NCBI RefSeq assembly: GCF_030519475.1
Contig: NZ_JAUMKD010000001.1
Coordinates: 434,001 to 498,000 of the forward strand
Reading direction: 5' to 3'
DNA: 64,000 bases
Origin: Micromonospora sp. C28SCA-DRY-2
Lineage (GTDB): Bacteria > Actinomycetota > Actinomycetes > Mycobacteriales > Micromonosporaceae
The notes under the pieces were generated by a model. It was not told where the DNA came from. It made no database searches and worked only from the letters and a program-made list of their open reading frames with translations. Positions 1-8,223 of the stretch are shown one piece after another. A program made the translations under genes and the position numbers. Within the stretch, counting starts at the first letter, position 1, and every line of letters starts with the position of its first letter.

Positions 1-1
1 C

Positions 2-757
2 CCGTCCGCGCTGGTCATGGGCGCGACCGCGGAGAACCTGCACGACCGGGTCCCGCACATCACCAAGGAGCGCACCGACGCGTTCGCGCTCGCCTCGCAG
101 CAGAAGACCGCGAAGGCGTACGCCAACGGCAAGCTCCAGCCCGACCTGGTGCCCGTCGCGGTCCGCGACCCGGAGGCCGGCTGGGGGCTGGCCACGGTGG
201 ACGAGGCGCCGCGGGACACCTCGATGGAGAAGCTCGCCACCCTGAAGACCCCGTTCCGCCCGCACGGCAAGGTGACCGCGGGCAACGCGGCCGGCCTGAA
301 CGACGGCGCCACCGCCAGCCTGCTGGCCGCCGAGGAGACCGCCCGCGAGCTGGGCCTGCCGGTCGCCATGCGGCTGGTGTCGTACGGCTTCGTCGGGGTC
401 GAGCCCGAGGTGATGGGTGTCGGCCCGATCCCGTCGACCGAGAAGGCGCTGCGCATCGCCGGCCTGACCATCGACGACATCGGTCTGTTCGAGCTGAACG
501 AGGCGTTCGCCGTGCAGGTGCTCGCCTTCCTCGACCACTTCGGCATCGCCGACGACGACCCGCGGGTCAACCCGTGGGGCGGCGCGATCGCCATCGGCCA
601 CCCGCTGGCCTCCTCGGGCGTACGGCTGATGACCCAGCTCGCCCGGCAGTTCGCCGAGCACCCCGAGGTCCGCTACGGCCTCACCGCCATGTGCATCGGC
701 ATCGGCATGGGCGGCACCGTGATCTGGGAGAACCCCCACTGGGAGGGCAACAAGTGA
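2..757 (+). CDS. fadA: Acetyl-CoA acyltransferase (thiolase), 3' part only
   Basis: This is the C-terminal part of a thiolase that starts before the window. It would carry out the last step of fatty-acid beta-oxidation, thiolytic cleavage of 3-ketoacyl-CoA. The family signatures are present: ELNEAFAVQ, the NPWGGAIAIGHPLASSG block with the active-site His, and the terminal CIGIGMGGT block with the second catalytic Cys. The usual form of that last block is CxGxGxG, so it is intact. The stop overlaps the next start as GTGA, so translation of the downstream FadB-like protein is probably coupled. The pairing is the normal actinobacterial fadA-fadB operon for an alpha2-beta2 trifunctional complex. 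Only about 251 residues are visible; full-length thiolases have about 400. Confidence 0.93.
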   Translation, partial: PSALVMGATAENLHDRVPHITKERTDAFALASQQKTAKAYANGKLQPDLVPVAVRDPEAGWGLATVDEAPRDTSMEKLATLKTPFRPHGKVTAGNAAGLNDGATASLLAAEETARELGLPVAMRLVSYGFVGVEPEVMGVGPIPSTEKALRIAGLTIDDIGLFELNEAFAVQVLAFLDHFGIADDDPRVNPWGGAIAIGHPLASSGVRLMTQLARQFAEHPEVRYGLTAMCIGIGMGGTVIWENPHWEGNK

Positions 758-2823
758 GCGCGCTCGCGGCACCGAACGAGGTCGTCACCAAGGCGCTGCT
801 GCGCCAGGTGAACGTACCGGGGCTGGACCGGCCGGCCGCCCTGATCACCCTGGACAACGGCTTCGACCACACCAAGCCGAACACCTTCGGCCCGGGCGGT
901 CTGACCAGCCTGGACGAGGCGATCACCGCCGCGCTGGCGGCGAACCCGGCGTTCATCGCGGTCACCGGCAAGCCGTACGTCTTCTGCGTCGGCGCCGACA
1001 TCGTCGGCCTGCCGGCGCTGGCCGACCGCGAGCAGGCGCTGGAGATCGGCCGGCTCGGCCACCGGGTCTTCGCCCGGCTCAAGGACAGCCAGATCCCCAC
1101 CTTCGCGTTCGTCAACGGCGCGGCGATGGGCGGCGGGCTCGAGCTGGCCCTGCACTGCCACTACCGGACCCTCTCCGGTGGTGCCGCGGCGCTGGCCCTG
1201 CCCGAGGTCTCGCTCGGCCTGGTGCCCGGCTGGGGCGGCACCCAGCTGCTGCCGAACCTGATCGGCATCCCGGCGGCGACCCAGGTGATCATCCAGAACC
1301 CGCTGATGCAGAACAAGATGCTCAAGCCGAAGCAGGCCGCCGAGATGGGCATCGCGGACGTGCTGCTGGAGCCGGCCGACTTCCTGGAGCGGTCGTTGGA
1401 GTGGGCCGCCGGCGTGGTCCGCGGCGACATCACGGTGACCCGGCCCGAGGTCGACAAGGACATGTGGGCGGGCGTGCTCTACTTCGCCCGGCAGACCCTC
1501 GACCAGCGGCTGCACGGCGCGGTCCCGGCCGCGTACAAGGCGCTGGACCTGCTGGAGACGGCGAAGGACGCGGACTTCGCCACCGGCACCGCGGCCGAGG
1601 ACGAGGCGCTCGCCGACCTGATCTTCTCCGATGAGCTGCGCAGCGGCCTGTACGCCTTCGACCTGGTGCAGCGGCGGGCCAAGCGGCCGGCCGGCGCGCC
1701 GGACAAGGGCCTGGCCCGCCCGGTCACCAAGGTCGGCATCGTCGGCGCCGGCCTGATGGCCAGCCAGCTCGCGCTGCTGTTCGCCCGTCGCCTCCAGGTG
1801 CCGGTCGTCATGACCGACCTGGACCAGGCCCGGGTCGACAAGGGCGTGGGCTACGTGCACGCCCAGATCGAGAAGGCGGTCAGCAAGGGCCGGATGGACA
1901 AGGGCACCGCGGCCAAGCTGTACGGCCTGGTCAGCGGCTCGGTCGACAAGTCCGTCTTCGCCGACGCCGACTTCGTCATCGAGGCGGTCTTCGAGGACCT
2001 GAACGTCAAGAAGCAGGTCTGGGCCGAGCTGGAGAAGATCGTCAAGCCGGAGGCGGTGCTCGCGACCAACACCTCCAGCCTGTCGGTCACCGCGATGGCG
2101 GCGGAGCTGGAGCACCCGGAGCGGGTGGTCGGCTTCCACTTCTTCAACCCGGTCGCGGTGCTGCCGCTGCTGGAGATCGTCCGCGGCGAGCGGACCGACG
2201 ACGCCGCGCTGGCCACCGCGTTCGCGGTCGGCAAGCAGCTGAGGAAGTCCTGCGTGCTGGTCTCCGACGCCCCGGCGTTCGTGGTCAACCGGCTGCTCAC
2301 CCGTTTTCTCGGCACGGTCTTCGCCGCCGTGGACGCGGGCACCCCGCTGGACGTGGCGAACAGCGCGCTGGACCCGCTGGGCCTGCCGATGCGCCCGCTC
2401 GCCCTACTCCAGCTGGTCGGGCCGGCCGTGGCGTACCACGTCGGCGGCACCCTGCACGGCGCGTTCCCGGACCGGTTCGGGGTCAGCGAGAACCTCAAGC
2501 GGATCGCCGACTCCGGCCAGCCGATCGTGGTGGACGACGAGATCAACGCCGAGGTGGCCAAGTTGCTGGTGGTCGGCGACCAGCCGCTGACCGCCGAGCA
2601 GGTGCGGCAGAATGCGCTCGACGCGCTGGCCGAGGAGATCCGGCTGATGCTCGACGAGGGCGTGGTGGCCGAGGCGCAGGACATCGACCTGTGCATGATC
2701 CTCGGTGCCGGCTGGCCGTTCCACCTGGGCGGCGTGACGCCGTACCTGGACCGCACCGGCACCAGCGAGCGGGTCACCGGCCGGCGGTTCCTGCCGCACG
2801 GGGTCGCCAGCCTGCCCGCCTGA
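754..2823 (+). CDS. fadB: FadB-like 3-hydroxyacyl-CoA dehydrogenase/enoyl-CoA hydratase
   Basis: A bifunctional beta-oxidation enzyme of 689 residues. The N-terminal crotonase domain (about residues 20-270) has GADIVGLP and NGAAMGGGLELALHC, which form the oxyanion hole and carry the glutamate region. The dehydrogenase part begins with a Rossmann dinucleotide motif VGIVGAGLMASQLA near residue 327 and contains VGFHFFNPV near 458-466, with the catalytic His. Two 3HCDH C-terminal domains follow. The GTG start is chosen because it overlaps the thiolase stop (GTGA); an open frame runs further upstream but only as antiphase reading of fadA. A strong hairpin follows the stop. Together with FadA it would degrade acyl-CoA in the cytoplasm. 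Confidence 0.94.
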   Translation: MSALAAPNEVVTKALLRQVNVPGLDRPAALITLDNGFDHTKPNTFGPGGLTSLDEAITAALAANPAFIAVTGKPYVFCVGADIVGLPALADREQALEIGRLGHRVFARLKDSQIPTFAFVNGAAMGGGLELALHCHYRTLSGGAAALALPEVSLGLVPGWGGTQLLPNLIGIPAATQVIIQNPLMQNKMLKPKQAAEMGIADVLLEPADFLERSLEWAAGVVRGDITVTRPEVDKDMWAGVLYFARQTLDQRLHGAVPAAYKALDLLETAKDADFATGTAAEDEALADLIFSDELRSGLYAFDLVQRRAKRPAGAPDKGLARPVTKVGIVGAGLMASQLALLFARRLQVPVVMTDLDQARVDKGVGYVHAQIEKAVSKGRMDKGTAAKLYGLVSGSVDKSVFADADFVIEAVFEDLNVKKQVWAELEKIVKPEAVLATNTSSLSVTAMAAELEHPERVVGFHFFNPVAVLPLLEIVRGERTDDAALATAFAVGKQLRKSCVLVSDAPAFVVNRLLTRFLGTVFAAVDAGTPLDVANSALDPLGLPMRPLALLQLVGPAVAYHVGGTLHGAFPDRFGVSENLKRIADSGQPIVVDDEINAEVAKLLVVGDQPLTAEQVRQNALDALAEEIRLMLDEGVVAEAQDIDLCMILGAGWPFHLGGVTPYLDRTGTSERVTGRRFLPHGVASLPA

Positions 2824-2841
2824 TCCACCCCGCTCCCCCGC

Positions 2842-2892
2842 GACCGCGGTGGTCGGTCGCGTCCCCATTGGACGCGATCGGCCACCGCGGTC
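2842..2892 (+). terminator. 23-bp hairpin terminator after fadB
   Basis: Two 23-nt arms (2842-2864 and 2870-2892) flank a CCATT loop. The arms differ at two positions, and both are G.U pairs in RNA, so the transcript stem is fully paired. A moderately T-rich stretch, GTCTTCGT, follows. It ends the fadA-fadB operon. Confidence 0.8.
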
Positions 2893-2982
2893 GTCTTCGT
2901 CACCCCTGCCGGGAGGCGGGCGGCCCTGTCTTGATCGGCGTAACTAGGATCGCCACGACCTCGACACATCTGGAGCTGACTG

Positions 2983-3846
2983 ATGTCCCAGCCGCCGGCC
3001 AGTCCCTACGGGGACCACGGCTCGTACCCGCCCCCGTCCGGGGGCTACCCCTCCTCCCCGCAGCCCGGGGGCTACCCGGCGCCGCAGCAGGGCGGTTACC
3101 CGTCCCAGCAGTCCGGCGGCTACCCGCCGCAGCAGTCCGGCGGTTACCCGTCCCAGCAGTCCGGTGGCTACCCGCCGCAGCAGTCCGGTGGCTACCCGCC
3201 GCAGGGTGGCTACCCGCCCGCCCAGCCCGGCCAGGCGTATCCCCCGGCCGGCCCGCCGCCGAAGAAGAAGTCCGGCGCCGGCAAGATCGTGCTGATCGTG
3301 CTGGCCGTGGTGCTGGTGCTCTGCCTCGGCGGTGCCGCCGTCACCTGGTTCGCGGTCAAGGACGACGTGGGCGACGCCGTGGACGCCGCGAAGACCCGGG
3401 TGGTCGCCCCGGCCACCCTGGCCGGCCGCCCGCAGATCACCGACACCGAACTCGCCTCGCTCTCCGAGCAGATGGTCAGCGAGATGAAGTCGACGGTGCA
3501 GAACGAGACCAGCGCCGTCGGCGCCTTCTACGGCGACCCGGCCAAGCAGGACCTGGTCATGGTCGCCGCCGCGTCCGGTCTGATCGCGGACCCGAAGAAG
3601 GAGCTCGACGACGCGGTCAACGGCCTCTCCGCCGAACTGGCGGTCAGCAACATGGCCGACGTCGACCCGGGCCCGCTCGGCGGCGACGCGCGCTGCGGCG
3701 ACGGCAAGACCGACGCGGTGGAGCTGGGCGTCTGCGTCTGGGCCGACAAGGGCAGCGTCGGCATGATCGTGATCTTCTTCTCCTCCGCGGACAAGGCGAA
3801 GGCCGAGTTCGTCGGCATGCGCGGCCAGATCGAGCAGCGCTCCTGA
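2983..3846 (+). CDS. Single-pass membrane protein with GGYP-repeat N-terminus
   Basis: A protein of 287 residues with no function I can name. The first 95 residues are low-complexity and rich in Pro, Gly, Tyr and Gln (repeats of QQSGGYPP). A basic KKK stop-transfer stretch follows, then one membrane helix (about residues 100-123, [17 protein letters not shown]), then an acidic extracytoplasmic domain of about 160 residues with a cysteine pair (ARCGDG and GVCVW) that could form a disulphide. The layout, with a cytoplasmic PGY-rich tail, a helix and an outside domain, is common in actinobacterial envelope proteins. The ATG is preceded by TGGAG at 7-nt spacing. It stands alone between two terminators. 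Confidence 0.85.
   Translation: MSQPPASPYGDHGSYPPPSGGYPSSPQPGGYPAPQQGGYPSQQSGGYPPQQSGGYPSQQSGGYPPQQSGGYPPQGGYPPAQPGQAYPPAGPPPKKKSGAGKIVLIVLAVVLVLCLGGAAVTWFAVKDDVGDAVDAAKTRVVAPATLAGRPQITDTELASLSEQMVSEMKSTVQNETSAVGAFYGDPAKQDLVMVAAASGLIADPKKELDDAVNGLSAELAVSNMADVDPGPLGGDARCGDGKTDAVELGVCVWADKGSVGMIVIFFSSADKAKAEFVGMRGQIEQRS
3106..3201 (+). repeat. Four tandem 24-bp units encoding QQSGGYPP/S
   Basis: Four in-frame 24-bp units start at 3106, 3130, 3154 and 3178. They differ only at a few synonymous positions and at Pro/Ser in the last codon. Looser GGYP copies flank them. Unit number could vary between strains without shifting the frame. Confidence 0.85.
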
Positions 3847-3860
3847 GGCCGTGACCACGC

Positions 3861-3900
3861 CGGGCCGGGCCCCGCCACCGAGGTGGTGGGGCCCGGCCCG
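3861..3900. terminator. Bidirectional hairpin terminator
   Basis: Arms of 19 nt (3861-3879 and 3882-3900) match except for one G.U pair; the innermost pairs must open to give a 4-6 nt loop. It sits between the convergent repeat-protein gene and the VOC pair. Confidence 0.75.
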
Positions 3901-3913
3901 CGTCGTACCCGGA

Positions 3914-4330
3914 TCAGGCCGACGGCGCCTCGCCGGCCGGGGTGACGGGCGCCGCGGCGGCCCGCTCGGCGGCGCTGCGCAGCACGCAGAACTCGTTGCC
4001 CTCCGGGTCGGCCAGCACCACCCAGCCCGAGCCGTCCGGCCGGCGCTCGTCGGCGACCCGGGTGGCGCCGATGCCGAGCAGCCGCTCGACCTCCTCGTCC
4101 CGGGTCCGGTCGGTCGGCTCCAGGTCGAGGTGCAGCCGGTTCTTCACCACCTTGCCCTCGGGTACGGCCAGGAAGAGGACCTCCGGCCCGCCCGGCGGCA
4201 GCAGCATCGCCTCCGGGTCACCGGGGAAGTCGTCGGGCTGGCGGGGGCACTCGAAGACCTGCGCCCAGAAACCGGCCAGGGCGTAGGTGTCGCGGCAGTC
4301 GATGCCGATGTTGTGGATCCGTGCGCTCAC
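3914..4330 (-). CDS. VOC/glyoxalase-like protein, copy 2 of a tandem pair
   Basis: A small cytoplasmic protein of 138 residues with the vicinal-oxygen-chelate fold (glyoxalase/bleomycin-resistance superfamily; substrate unknown). It opens with IHNIGIDCRDTYALAGFW, has KNRLHLDLEP in the middle and ends with GWVVLADPEGNEFCVL, the usual closing strand with a metal-site Glu. The GTG start overlaps the stop of the upstream paralogue (GTGA), so the two are translationally coupled. The paralogue is very similar along its whole length, so this is a tandem duplication. The Ala/Pro-rich C-terminal tail is unique to this copy. Confidence 0.88.
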   Translation of the reverse strand: MSARIHNIGIDCRDTYALAGFWAQVFECPRQPDDFPGDPEAMLLPPGGPEVLFLAVPEGKVVKNRLHLDLEPTDRTRDEEVERLLGIGATRVADERRPDGSGWVVLADPEGNEFCVLRSAAERAAAAPVTPAGEAPSA

Positions 4331-4734
4331 TGCTGTTCCTCCATGTCGGATGTACCCGCCCGCTCCGCCGCGCCGCGCAGGACGCAGAACTCGTTGCCCT
4401 CCGGGTCGGCGAGCACCACCCAGCCGGTGCCGTCGGCGCGCCGCCGGTCGTCCACCAGGACGGCGCCGAGCCCGAGCACCCGGTCGATCTCCTCGTCCCG
4501 GGTCCGGCCGGCCGGCTCCAGGCAGACGTGCACCCGGTTCTTCACCGCCTTGGTCTCGGGCACCCGCTGGAAGAACACGTGCGGGCCGGCGCCGTCCGGT
4601 GGCAGCAGCACCGCCTCCGGGTCACCGGGGACGTCGTCGGCGTGCCGGGCGTAGCCCAGCACGGCCGACCAGAAGCCGGCGAGGGCGTAGGTGTCGTGGC
4701 AGTCGAAACTGATGTTGTGTATCCGTGGGAACAC
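4327..4734 (-). CDS. VOC/glyoxalase-like protein, copy 1 of a tandem pair
   Basis: A 135-residue VOC-fold protein paralogous to the gene just downstream. It shares HDTYALAGFW, KNRVHVCLEP and GWVVLADPEGNEFCVLR. The substrate cannot be read from sequence; members of this single-domain group are often annotated only as glyoxalase-like. The GTG start is supported by GGAGG 7 nt upstream. The last residues (TSDMEEQQ) differ from the paralogue. The gene lies downstream of a two-component system on the same strand, about 160 bp away, with a possible small leader ORF between them. Confidence 0.88.
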   Translation of the reverse strand: MFPRIHNISFDCHDTYALAGFWSAVLGYARHADDVPGDPEAVLLPPDGAGPHVFFQRVPETKAVKNRVHVCLEPAGRTRDEEIDRVLGLGAVLVDDRRRADGTGWVVLADPEGNEFCVLRGAAERAGTSDMEEQQ

Positions 4735-4776
4735 GGGGGAAGCCTCCGTGGTCGAGGCGCCCCGTGTGCGTGAGCG

Positions 4777-4818
4777 TCAGCCGGCGAGCCGGGGCGCGGA
4801 CGTCATGACGATGGACAT
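4777..4818 (-). CDS. Possible 13-residue leader ORF upstream of the VOC pair
   Basis: A short frame reading MSIVMTSAPRLAG sits between the histidine kinase stop and the VOC genes. It has a strong purine-rich site (GGAGGGGGG) 8 nt before the ATG, stronger than chance would lead one to expect. It could be a leader peptide for the VOC operon or an unrelated small protein. No homology is claimed. Confidence 0.3.
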   Translation of the reverse strand: MSIVMTSAPRLAG

Positions 4819-4892
4819 TCGACGCACCCCCCTCCGATCCCAGGCTGACGAGGTGATCTTTCCATCCGCCCGACGGCGGCCGCAACCCCCGG

Positions 4893-6149
4893 TCAGCGTC
4901 CGCCCGGCGGCCCGGCGTGTTCCTCGGCGGTCACCGCCGGGGCGGCGTCCGCCGCCGGCAGCGTCACCGTCACCTCCAGGCCGCCGCCGGGCTGGGCGAC
5001 GGCCTGCACGGTGCCGCCGTGCGCGTCGCAGACCGCGCGGACGATGGAGAGCCCGAGGCCGGAGCCGCGGGCGCCGGTGCGCTCCCGGCCGCCGCGGCGG
5101 AACGGCTCGAACAGCCCCGGCACGTCGGCCGGATCCACCTCGAACCCGGTGTTCCCCACCACCAGCCAGGACCGGCAGCCGTCCGAGCCGGTGCGCACCC
5201 AGAGCCGGCCGTGCAGGTGGTTGTAGCGGACCGCGTTCTCCACCAGGTTGCCGGCCAGCCGGTCCAGCAGCCCGGGATCGCCGACCACCGGCGCCGACTC
5301 CAGCGAGGTCTGCACCCGCAGGCCGATCCGCTCCACCTCCCGGCGTACCGCCGACAGGGCGTTGGCGGTGCCGGCGGCGAGGTCGCACTCGGTACGCCGG
5401 CCGAGGCGGCGGCCGGCCTGCGCCTCGCTGCGGGCCAGCACCAGCAGCGCGTCGACCAGCCCGTTGGCCCGCTCGGAGGCGTCCCGGACCACGGTGGCCA
5501 TCCGCCGGTACTCGGCGGTGTCCGCCTCGTCGTCGCTGAGCGTCACGTCGATCTCGGTACGCATCACCGCGAGGGGGGTGCGCAGCTCGTGCGAGGCGTT
5601 CGCGACGAACCGCTTCTGCGCCTCGAACGCGGCGGCGATCCGGTCCAGCATGGCGTCGAACGTCTTGGCCAGCTCGGCCACCTCGTCGTCCGCGCCCGAG
5701 TAGCCGATCCGCTGGTCCAGGGTGGCCTCGCCGAGCCGCTGCGCGGTGGCGGTGACCTGGTGCAGCGGCCGCAGCGCGCGTCCGGCCACCGCGTACGCCC
5801 CGGCCACCCCGACCACGCTGATCGCCAGCAGCGCGACCAGCCCCTTGGCCAGCAGCTCCGCGGACGCCGCGTCCACCAGCTGCCGCTGCCACTGCGCGGC
5901 ATCCAGGGTCCGGCCGTCGGCCAGCACCACGGTGGTGCCGGGGAGCAGCTCGTCGGTCGGGCGCAGCGCGTCGCGGACCAGCAGCCAGGCCAGCAGCACC
6001 AGGATCGCCCCGGCACCGACCAGCAGCACACCGTTGAGCAGGGTCAGCCGCAGCCGCAGGGTGGGCCGCAGCCGCGACCGCCGGGTGGCGGCGCCGCCCT
6101 CGGCCCGCGACTGCGCCGCGCGTGGCCCCACCTCGCTCCGGGCGCTCAC
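4893..6149 (-). CDS. Two-component sensor histidine kinase
   Basis: A membrane kinase of 418 residues. The first helix lies near residues 36-58 and the second near 103-123, with a short extracytoplasmic loop of about 45 residues. A HAMP segment follows (about 124-175), then the dimerisation/phosphoacceptor box FVANASHELRTPLAVM with His187. The ATPase domain has the N-box NLVENAVRYN (301-310) and the G2 box GSGLGLSIV (362-370); the G1 box is the VGNTGF variant. The GTG start overlaps the response regulator stop (GTGA). An open frame continues upstream of this start but only overlaps the regulator. The cognate regulator is the gene before it; the signal is unknown. Confidence 0.93.
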   Translation of the reverse strand: MSARSEVGPRAAQSRAEGGAATRRSRLRPTLRLRLTLLNGVLLVGAGAILVLLAWLLVRDALRPTDELLPGTTVVLADGRTLDAAQWQRQLVDAASAELLAKGLVALLAISVVGVAGAYAVAGRALRPLHQVTATAQRLGEATLDQRIGYSGADDEVAELAKTFDAMLDRIAAAFEAQKRFVANASHELRTPLAVMRTEIDVTLSDDEADTAEYRRMATVVRDASERANGLVDALLVLARSEAQAGRRLGRRTECDLAAGTANALSAVRREVERIGLRVQTSLESAPVVGDPGLLDRLAGNLVENAVRYNHLHGRLWVRTGSDGCRSWLVVGNTGFEVDPADVPGLFEPFRRGGRERTGARGSGLGLSIVRAVCDAHGGTVQAVAQPGGGLEVTVTLPAADAAPAVTAEEHAGPPGGR

Positions 6150-6814
6150 GGTGCCACCTCGGCGGTGCGGTAGCCGGCGCCGACCACCGTCTCGATCAGC
6201 GGCGGGTCGCCGAGCTTCTTGCGCAGGGTCATCACGGTGACCCGGACGATGGTGGTGAACGGGTCGGTGTTGGCGTCCCAGACCCGCTCCAGCAGCTCCT
6301 CGCTGGAGACCACCGCGCCCCGCGCCTTGAGCAGCTCGCACAGCACGCCGAACTCCTTGTTGGTCAGGTCGACCGGGACGCCGCCGCGGGTGACCACCCG
6401 ACGGGCCGGGTCGAGCACCAGGTCGGCCAGGGACAGCACCGGCGGCGCGGCCGGGGTGGCCCGCCGGCCGAGCGCCTGCACCCGGGCCACCAGCTCGTCG
6501 AAGGCGAACGGCTTGGGCAGGTAGTCGTCCGCACCGAGCTGCAACCCCTCCACCCGGTCGGCCACCGTGCCGCTGGCGGTCAGCATCAGCACCCGGGTCA
6601 GCGTGCCGGAGGCGGCCAGCTCGGCGCAGATCTGGTCGCCGTGCATCCCGGGCAGGTCGCGGTCGAGCACCACCACGTCGTAGCGGGTGACGAAGGCCAT
6701 TTCGTGGCCGCTGTCGCCGTCGTAGGCGACATCCACCGCCATGCCGCGCCGGCGCAACCCGCGCGCGATCGCGTCCGCGAGGTTCCGCTCGTCCTCGACC
6801 ACCAGCACCCGCAT
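6146..6814 (-). CDS. OmpR/PhoB-family response regulator
   Basis: A DNA-binding response regulator of 222 residues. The receiver domain starts MRVLVVEDE and has the phosphoacceptor Asp51 in VVVLDRDLPG and Lys101 in LPKPF. The C-terminal winged helix (about 125-220) carries LTNKEFGVLCELL and the typical ending RTVVGAGYR-like element (ETVVGAGYRT). The ATG is chosen over an upstream in-frame start because GGAGG lies 7 nt before it and MRVLVVEDE is the usual family N-terminus. It forms an operon with the overlapping histidine kinase. Nothing here tells its targets. Confidence 0.95.
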   Translation of the reverse strand: MRVLVVEDERNLADAIARGLRRRGMAVDVAYDGDSGHEMAFVTRYDVVVLDRDLPGMHGDQICAELAASGTLTRVLMLTASGTVADRVEGLQLGADDYLPKPFAFDELVARVQALGRRATPAAPPVLSLADLVLDPARRVVTRGGVPVDLTNKEFGVLCELLKARGAVVSSEELLERVWDANTDPFTTIVRVTVMTLRKKLGDPPLIETVVGAGYRTAEVAP

Positions 6815-6962
6815 CCCCGGTCCTCCTCGCCGCTGACCACCCGACAACCTAGTGCCGGCCGCCAAACCAGCGTCCCGCGCCGTCCCGGCCGGCCGCCATT
6901 GCAGAAAACCTTCGTCGTACGTAATGCTGCTGGCGGGAATCTACGGAACGGACGGAGCTGTC

Positions 6963-8222
6963 ATGACCGACGCGGCGGCCCGGCGGGACATCGCCTACCA
7001 GGGCTTCCGGCTGCCCGGCGACCTGGCCGCCGGGACGGCGGCCGGGGTGCGCGCGGAGGCCGGGGGCCTGGCACTGGCCGAACCGGCCGGCCGCCGGGAG
7101 CACCGGCTCCCGGACGGCAGCACAGCGGTGTACGAGTGGGGCAGCTGGACCACCCCACCGGTCCCGGTGGGCTTCGCCGTGCACGAGGTGGTGCCGTCCT
7201 GGACCGCCGACAGCCCGGCCGGCTGCTGGCTCCGGGTCGAACTGCGCGGCTGGCACGACGACCGGCCGGCCACCGGCTGGTACCTGCTCGCCGACTGGGC
7301 GGCCGACGACGCGACCGTGCGGCGCACCTCGGTGCCCGGGCAGCGCGACGGCGACGCCCGGGTGGAGACCGACACGCTCGTCGTGGGCGAAGCGACGGTC
7401 ACCGGCTGGCAGGCCCGGGTGACCCTGTTCCGGCCGGTCGGTGGCACCGAGGGTCCGGTGCTGCGCTCGGTCGGCGCGATGGCCTCCGGCCGGCCGGTCG
7501 CCGCCGCGGTCCGGCCACCGGCGGGCGGCCCGGGCGCCCCGGGCCCGGACGGCGTCCACCCGGTCCCGGTGGCGGCGGCGCCGGCCGGCGCGCCCGACCG
7601 GCGGCCGGGCTGGGGCACCGTGCTCGACGTGCCCCGGTACTCCCAGCGGCTGCACGCCGGCGAGCACCCGCGGTGGGGTGGCGGCGGCGACTCCTGGTGC
7701 AGCCCCACCTGCACCTCGATGGTGCTCGCCTTCTGGGGCGCCGCCCCGGCGCCCGAGCGGTACGCCTGGGTGCGCCCGCCCGGCCCGCGCCCGGTGGTGG
7801 TGCACGCCGCCCGGCACTGCTACGACCACGCCTACGCCGGGGCCGGGAACTGGCCGTTCAACACCGCCTACGCCGGTTTGCACGGGATGGACGCCTTCGT
7901 CACCCGGCTGCGCTCGCTCACCGAGGCGGAGGCGTTCGTCGCCGCCGGCATCCCGCTGATCGTCTCCGCCGCCTTCCGGGCCGGCGAGGTGCCGGGACTG
8001 GACTACGACACCCGGGGGCACCTGATGGTGCTGGTCGGCTTCACCACGGCGGGCGACCCGGTGCTCAACGACCCGTACGCGCCGGACGACGAAGGGGTGC
8101 GCCGCACCGTGGACCGGAGCCGGTTCGAGGCGGTCTGGCAGGCCGGCAGCGGCGGCGTCACCTACGTGGTCCGCCCGCCCGGGGTGCCGCTGCCGCCGGC
8201 CCCGGCGCAGGCCAACTGGTGA
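6963..8222 (+). CDS. Peptidase C39-like family protein
   Basis: A 419-residue protein with a papain-like C39-type domain in its second half. The putative catalytic residues are Cys246 in DSWCSPTCTSMVLAFWG, His353 in GHLMVLVGF and Asp370 in VLNDPYA. The first 220 residues form a beta-rich domain with many Trp/Tyr strands and no signature I recognise. No signal peptide is visible. ATG is preceded by GGAG at 5-nt spacing. It is divergent from the two-component genes and ends 1 bp from the convergent propeller gene. It is not next to an ABC exporter, so it is not a bacteriocin-processing peptidase in the usual arrangement. Confidence 0.8.
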   Translation: MTDAAARRDIAYQGFRLPGDLAAGTAAGVRAEAGGLALAEPAGRREHRLPDGSTAVYEWGSWTTPPVPVGFAVHEVVPSWTADSPAGCWLRVELRGWHDDRPATGWYLLADWAADDATVRRTSVPGQRDGDARVETDTLVVGEATVTGWQARVTLFRPVGGTEGPVLRSVGAMASGRPVAAAVRPPAGGPGAPGPDGVHPVPVAAAPAGAPDRRPGWGTVLDVPRYSQRLHAGEHPRWGGGGDSWCSPTCTSMVLAFWGAAPAPERYAWVRPPGPRPVVVHAARHCYDHAYAGAGNWPFNTAYAGLHGMDAFVTRLRSLTEAEAFVAAGIPLIVSAAFRAGEVPGLDYDTRGHLMVLVGFTTAGDPVLNDPYAPDDEGVRRTVDRSRFEAVWQAGSGGVTYVVRPPGVPLPPAPAQANW

Positions 8223-8223
8223 C

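Noticed and set aside
673-2139. A 488-codon open frame antisense to fadB.
   Set aside because: It reads against a gene with full beta-oxidation motifs and gives an Arg/Asp/Gly-rich sequence without family features; such antisense frames are normal in GC-rich DNA.
6963-8222. The C39-like protein as a bacteriocin leader peptidase.
   Set aside because: No ABC transporter or GG-leader peptide gene is near, and the Cys-protease domain is C-terminal.
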